From Hyaloraphidium curvatum (Eukaryota; Monoblepharomycota; Hyaloraphidiomycetes; Hyaloraphidiales; Hyaloraphidiaceae), in assembly GCA_025558095.1 (NCBI GenBank), contig JAIVFI010000031.1:434001-498000 (forward strand): a stretch of 64,000 bases of DNA. The letters run 5' to 3'. A model generated the notes under the pieces. The model made no database searches. It was not told the DNA's origin and worked only from the letters and a program-made list of their open reading frames with translations. A program made the position numbers and the translations under genes. This document shows, piece after piece, positions 60,317 to 64,000 of this stretch (the stretch's first letter is position 1; every line of letters begins with the position of its first letter).

Positions 60317-60955
60317 ATGACGCGGCCGGAAGAATATGCGATGATTTCGCTAGCGGAGCCCTCGCCTGCCTCGTTGGACCCGCCTGCGGGGGCAGCACCG
60401 GCTCGCCCGCCGGACTATCCGGATACCGCGCCGGACAGTGCGCCGGAGGAGCTCTTGCTCGCGCCGCTGCCTCAGGAGCCCCCTCCTTATGATCCCGGAC
60501 CGTCGAAACCGGGACGATTATCGCGCGCGTGGGAGTCGGCGAGGGCCGCGCTCCTCAAAGTGCAGCTGAAGGACGTTCTGCCCCCCCTGCTTCTCATCGT
60601 GGCGGCGCTGTTCCTCTTTGCGATCCCAGACCCGAACGCGGCTCCACGAGTGAACGCGGCACCGGCGGCCAACAGCACGCAAAAGGACGTGGATCGGTTG
60701 AAGGCGGCGTGGAAGAACCTTACAGATTCATGGCAGGACCAGGAAACGAAGCAGGTCCAAGCCTGGGCTGAAGGACAAAAGGTCGATCACTTCGGAGACC
60801 CAGATCGAGGCGATAAAGATGAGGAGGAAGTGGTGGACGATCTGGGGAACGGATCCTGGGTCCGCTCGCTGGCAACGACTATTCTCGCATTTGGACTGCT
60901 CTTTGCCTGCTTCGCGGTCTATGGGGTCCTTACGGCGGGAGAAGAGGACAAATGA
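60317..60955 (+). CDS. Two-helix membrane protein with PPxY motifs
   Basis: Single exon, 212 residues from ATG 60317. The N-terminal cytosolic-type segment is Pro-rich and has a PPDY and a PPPY motif (about residues 33 and 61). Then a basic stretch (PSKPGRLSRAWESARA), a transmembrane helix (VLPPLLLIVAALFLFAI), an Asn/Asp-rich loop of about 75 residues with a coiled-coil feel, a second helix (SLATTILAFGLLFACFAVYGV) and a short acidic tail (GEEDK). PPxY is the ligand of WW domains, including those of Nedd4/Rsp5-type ubiquitin ligases, whose adaptors are often small membrane proteins like this. That role is an inference. No known family was recognised. It lies 241 bp downstream of ABCG copy B on the same strand. 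Confidence 0.6.
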   Translation: MTRPEEYAMISLAEPSPASLDPPAGAAPARPPDYPDTAPDSAPEELLLAPLPQEPPPYDPGPSKPGRLSRAWESARAALLKVQLKDVLPPLLLIVAALFLFAIPDPNAAPRVNAAPAANSTQKDVDRLKAAWKNLTDSWQDQETKQVQAWAEGQKVDHFGDPDRGDKDEEEVVDDLGNGSWVRSLATTILAFGLLFACFAVYGVLTAGEEDK

Positions 60956-61152
60956 TGCTCGTTCATGGTGCGAAATAGTGTACTCAGTTATACAATCGGC
61001 TCTCTCGCATGCCGTCTAGTTAGGGGTGTCCAAGTCCTCAGAGAGGCCAACCGGGGGAATAGTCTTTGCTCGCTTGAAAGTGGGGCCGAACCAGACTGCG
61101 GCTCTTTTGCGATTCCACTCCCGCTGCAAGGCGGAAGGGACGCGCAGGTTGT

Positions 61153-64000
61153 TCACTTCTTCTGGCCATACCTGATGGAACGCATCAGCTCTCCAGTTGC
61201 CGCCCGCATTGCGCGCAGCACCCACCAGAACGAGGCGTACATGTTGACGCGGTCGATCATGTCTCCCGCCTCACGGATGCGGATTGGCTTGACGTCGAAC
61301 CCGTACTGCTCGAAGATCGGGTTGTACCACGGCACCTTGCCCGCGGAGCGCCAGTACACCCTCCCGCCCTGGGCGACCTTGGGCGCGAGCGCAGAGATCT
61401 CCTCGTGCGCCATCTCGTCCGTGAACCAGTCGAGGTGGTCCATGACGACGACGCGGGTGAGCTCGTTGTCCTCGATCGCGGTGCGGAGTACGTTGACCAT
61501 CGAGTCGGTGTGGATCCGCACGCTGTCGAGGCGGCCTTCGGCCTGCAGGCCTTGGAAGCCGGCTTCGGTGAGGTACGTGGGGCAGGACTTCTTGGAGTAC
61601 TTGGCCATGAGGCCGGCTGAAGCAAAGGGCGCGTGCGCGAAGGAATCAGCCGCGCATTCCGAAAGTCTGCATTCAATGCCCGTGCCCACCGTAGTAGAAG
61701 TAGTTGTCGTTGCTGAGCAGCGAGGTCCGGATGATGGGGTCCAGGGTGTTGGCGATGTAGTCGTACACCGTGCCCTCGTTCAGGATCATGTCCATCTGCT
61801 TGGGCGGCACGCCGAGCGCCATCCAGTGGAACTTTTCGTTGTTGAGGATCTTGATCAGGAACTGGCTCAGGATGGTGGGCCGCACGCGCTCCTCCCAGAT
61901 CCGGATCTGCTCCTCGAGCGAGGTCGTCTCGCACATGGCGCGCACGTCCTTCTCGATGCGCTTGATCCGGCAGGCGATCTCGAAGATGCGAATGGCCAGC
62001 CCGGAGCCGCCGGTCTTGAAGAGGTTGTGGAAGGAGGAGTTGGAGTGCCAGAAGTGGAAGGCGTGCGGGGAGAGGTACGGCGAGAGCTGGGTTTCGAGGA
62101 GGTGCAGGAACTCGGGGTGGTAACCCTCGCCGAAGATCTTCCAGAAGTCGGCGTAGGGGAGGGCGGAGATGCCGGCGAGCTTGAGCTCGAGCATGTTGTT
62201 CTGGCACGGGTTCATGTCGACACAGTGCACCCTTCGAAAAGCACAGCGTGAGCGAACAATCGACGGCCCGAGATGCAAACGGCCCACCTCGCAACACCCT
62301 CAAGCACGTACTCGAGCGCGTTGCAGCCGCCCGAGGTGATGACCATCATCCTGTCGTCGGGCCTGAGCTCCATGACCCGCAGGTCCTCCCTGGGATCTTC
62401 CCAGGCGAAGGCGTAAATGTAGGTCGAGAAGGACGGGATGCACGAGGGGTCGAAGGGCATGCGCCACTTGACGCCCTGCCCGTGGACGTGGTTCGCCGAC
62501 ACGAGACCCAGGTCCAGGTGCGGCACCTCGTCCTCGCCCTCCTCGTCGTCGTCGTACAGGGTGGCGGCGAGCCGGGGCGAGTCGGCGGCGATGCTGGCCG
62601 TGTCGAAGTCGCCCGAGTTGGTGACGAGCATCTCGACGGCCCCGGATCCCTCCACGTCCACCTTCTCGGTGCCGCTGGCGGCGACCGTGGCGGCGGTGTA
62701 CTCGAGCTGGGCCAGGGTGATCTCCTCGTCGCTCATGGAGCGGGCGGGGGCGGGTCGGGTGGGGGTGCCTTCGGGGGCGTCGAGGTGGAAGTCGAGCACG
62801 CCGTCGCGGCGGGCGCCGATCCAGACGTAGTAGGGGATGCGGACGACTGGAGAGGGCGGAACAAGGTCACGATCCCAATCCCGCCAGCGTCCGAACGAGC
62901 ATCCACCCACCGGGCTTGATGAACTTGTTGATGGCGTTCAGGCTCTTGATGGTCGCGAACTTGTGCTCCAGGTACTCGCGGCGGTAAGGGTGCAGGTACA
63001 CGTTGTCCGCGTCGAACCACATCTGCCAGAACCAGCGCGAGAACCACGAGAGCTGGCGCGTGGGGTCGTGCACGGGCGCGCGCTTGGGGGAGGAGTAGAA
63101 GTCGGCGACGCCGACGATGCCGGTGGAGCTCAGGACGTCCGAGAGGCGGTCGACGACGGGGTAGATGTTCTCCATCATCGAAACTGCGCGCGACCATTGT
63201 CAATGGGTGCGATCAGGGGCTGCATGCCTGTGCGAGACACCCACGCGAGTAGCTCATGGTGACCAGCGCGACATCGACGCCCTCCGGCCCGCCGTCCTCC
63301 TTGGGGATAGCGAACTTGGCCGCGTCCATGCAGAGCACCCGGACGTTGTCCCAGCCGAGGCGGCGGAAGCGCTGCTTAGCGATCTCGCACAGGGAGGGGG
63401 TGATGTCGACCATGTAGACGACGTCAAAGTTGGAGACGGGGTAGAACTCGTTCATGATCTCGACATTCTCGCCCGTGCTGTTGGAGAGTTGTCAGTTGGA
63501 ATTGATTCGGTGGCGCGGTCCTGTGACCTACCCGCCACCGATCTCGAGCCAGACGATCTTCTTTGGTCCCGACGGGGAAATGCCGTTGCCGGTGACGGGC
63601 AGACGAGGGCTCGCCGGAGGCGTCTGGATGGCCTTGCCCACATCCCCGTTCATGGCCGGTGGCTTGGCCGCCTCGGCCGCCCGGACGACCGGCGACCTCG
63701 ATCCGCCTTGGACGACGGGCGCGTTGCGCTGCCGCATGATGAACTCGGCGAGCGACGCCGGCGACTCGCCGGCGCCCTTGACGGGGTAGTGCTGCCTCAG
63801 CTGCGCGGCGCAGAGCTTGAGCATGGTCGTACGGCCGCGGAGAAGGCGCTTGCGGGTGATGTCGTAGACGCCTGGGGTCGGAAAGGGCGGGGATCAGGTT
63901 CGGCGACGGTGACCGAAGAGTGGCCGCTACGAACCGGCCTGGCCGGCGTAGAACTCCTCGAGGCGATCTTGGTGCTCCTCGTTCCTGCTCTTCTTGCCGG
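61153..64000 (-). CDS. BTA1: Betaine lipid (DGTS) synthase BTA1-like, 5' end beyond the window
   Basis: Exons in view: 63935-64000, 63532-63871, 63245-63477, 62911-63183, 62288-62846, 61690-62231 and 61153-61616, about 824 residues plus missing N-terminus. The upstream half is a SAM methyltransferase (BtaB-like): [16 protein letters not shown] with motif [15 protein letters not shown], and [20 protein letters not shown]. The downstream half is the BtaA-like DUF3419 part: [64 protein letters not shown] and a final [17 protein letters not shown]. Known role: adding homoserine from SAM to diacylglycerol and methylating it to diacylglyceryl-trimethylhomoserine, a phosphorus-free membrane lipid used under phosphate shortage. 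Each junction was checked for phase. Ends GQKK. Confidence 0.92.

Noticed and set aside
1-64000. tRNA, rRNA, CRISPR arrays, bacterial operons or replication origins.
   Set aside because: No cloverleaf with a matching T-arm, no regularly spaced short repeats and no Shine-Dalgarno-linked gene strings were seen; intron-rich genes show that the sequence is eukaryotic.

Overview
The window reads as nuclear DNA of a GC-rich fungus, probably an early-diverging (chytrid-like) or yeast-like lineage. This is inferred from a fungal-type transcription factor domain, a fused betaine-lipid synthase, a fungal P450, a sterol-desaturase-type hydroxylase, F-box/LRR and BTB proteins, and densely packed genes on both strands interrupted by very short spliceosomal introns (about 48-105 nt). 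The introns mostly begin GTGGGT, GTGAGT or GTGCGT, carry CTGAC or CTCAC branch-like sites, and end in CAG, TAG or AAG. I cannot name the species. I saw no rRNA, tRNA, CRISPR array or recognisable transposon. All gene models were rebuilt by hand by joining exons across these introns; phases were checked and every multi-exon model except the two cut by the window edges closes in frame.

Left part (1-16.5 kb): the 5' part of a membrane acyltransferase, a tiny CaaX-box protein, a CoA-type Nudix hydrolase, two tail-to-tail paralogues with a fungal transcription factor middle domain but no zinc cluster, a SAM methyltransferase, a seven-exon sterol desaturase-like hydroxylase, an enoyl-CoA hydratase sharing a 144-bp promoter with an acyl-protein thioesterase-like hydrolase, and a P5A-type ATPase.

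Middle (16.7-43.5 kb): an ankyrin/double-BTB protein, an F-box/LRR protein, a phytanoyl-CoA dioxygenase-family enzyme, coiled-coil proteins, a YdeI-like protein, an epoxide hydrolase, a secreted class 3 lipase with a GPI-like tail, an FkbM-like methyltransferase, a membrane protein with 19-residue repeats, a putative mitochondrial methyltransferase, a P450, two duplicated coiled-coil genes around a multi-spanning membrane protein, and a small secreted protein.

Right part (44-64 kb): a Ser/Thr kinase, an Mpv17/PMP22 protein, a nine-exon lectin-like membrane protein, a possible glyoxalase-fold protein, two small membrane proteins, a divergent pair of ABCG half-transporters, and most of a betaine-lipid (DGTS) synthase running off the right edge.

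The strongest theme is local duplication: an inverted transcription factor pair, a split coiled-coil pair, a head-to-head ABC pair, and two places where a gene is bracketed by direct repeats of a neighbour's 3' end. Many products are lipid-related (BTA1, lipase, thioesterase, enoyl-CoA hydratase, phytanoyl-CoA dioxygenase, sterol desaturase, P450, epoxide hydrolase, ABCG), but they are individually promoted genes and I see no evidence that they form one pathway cluster.
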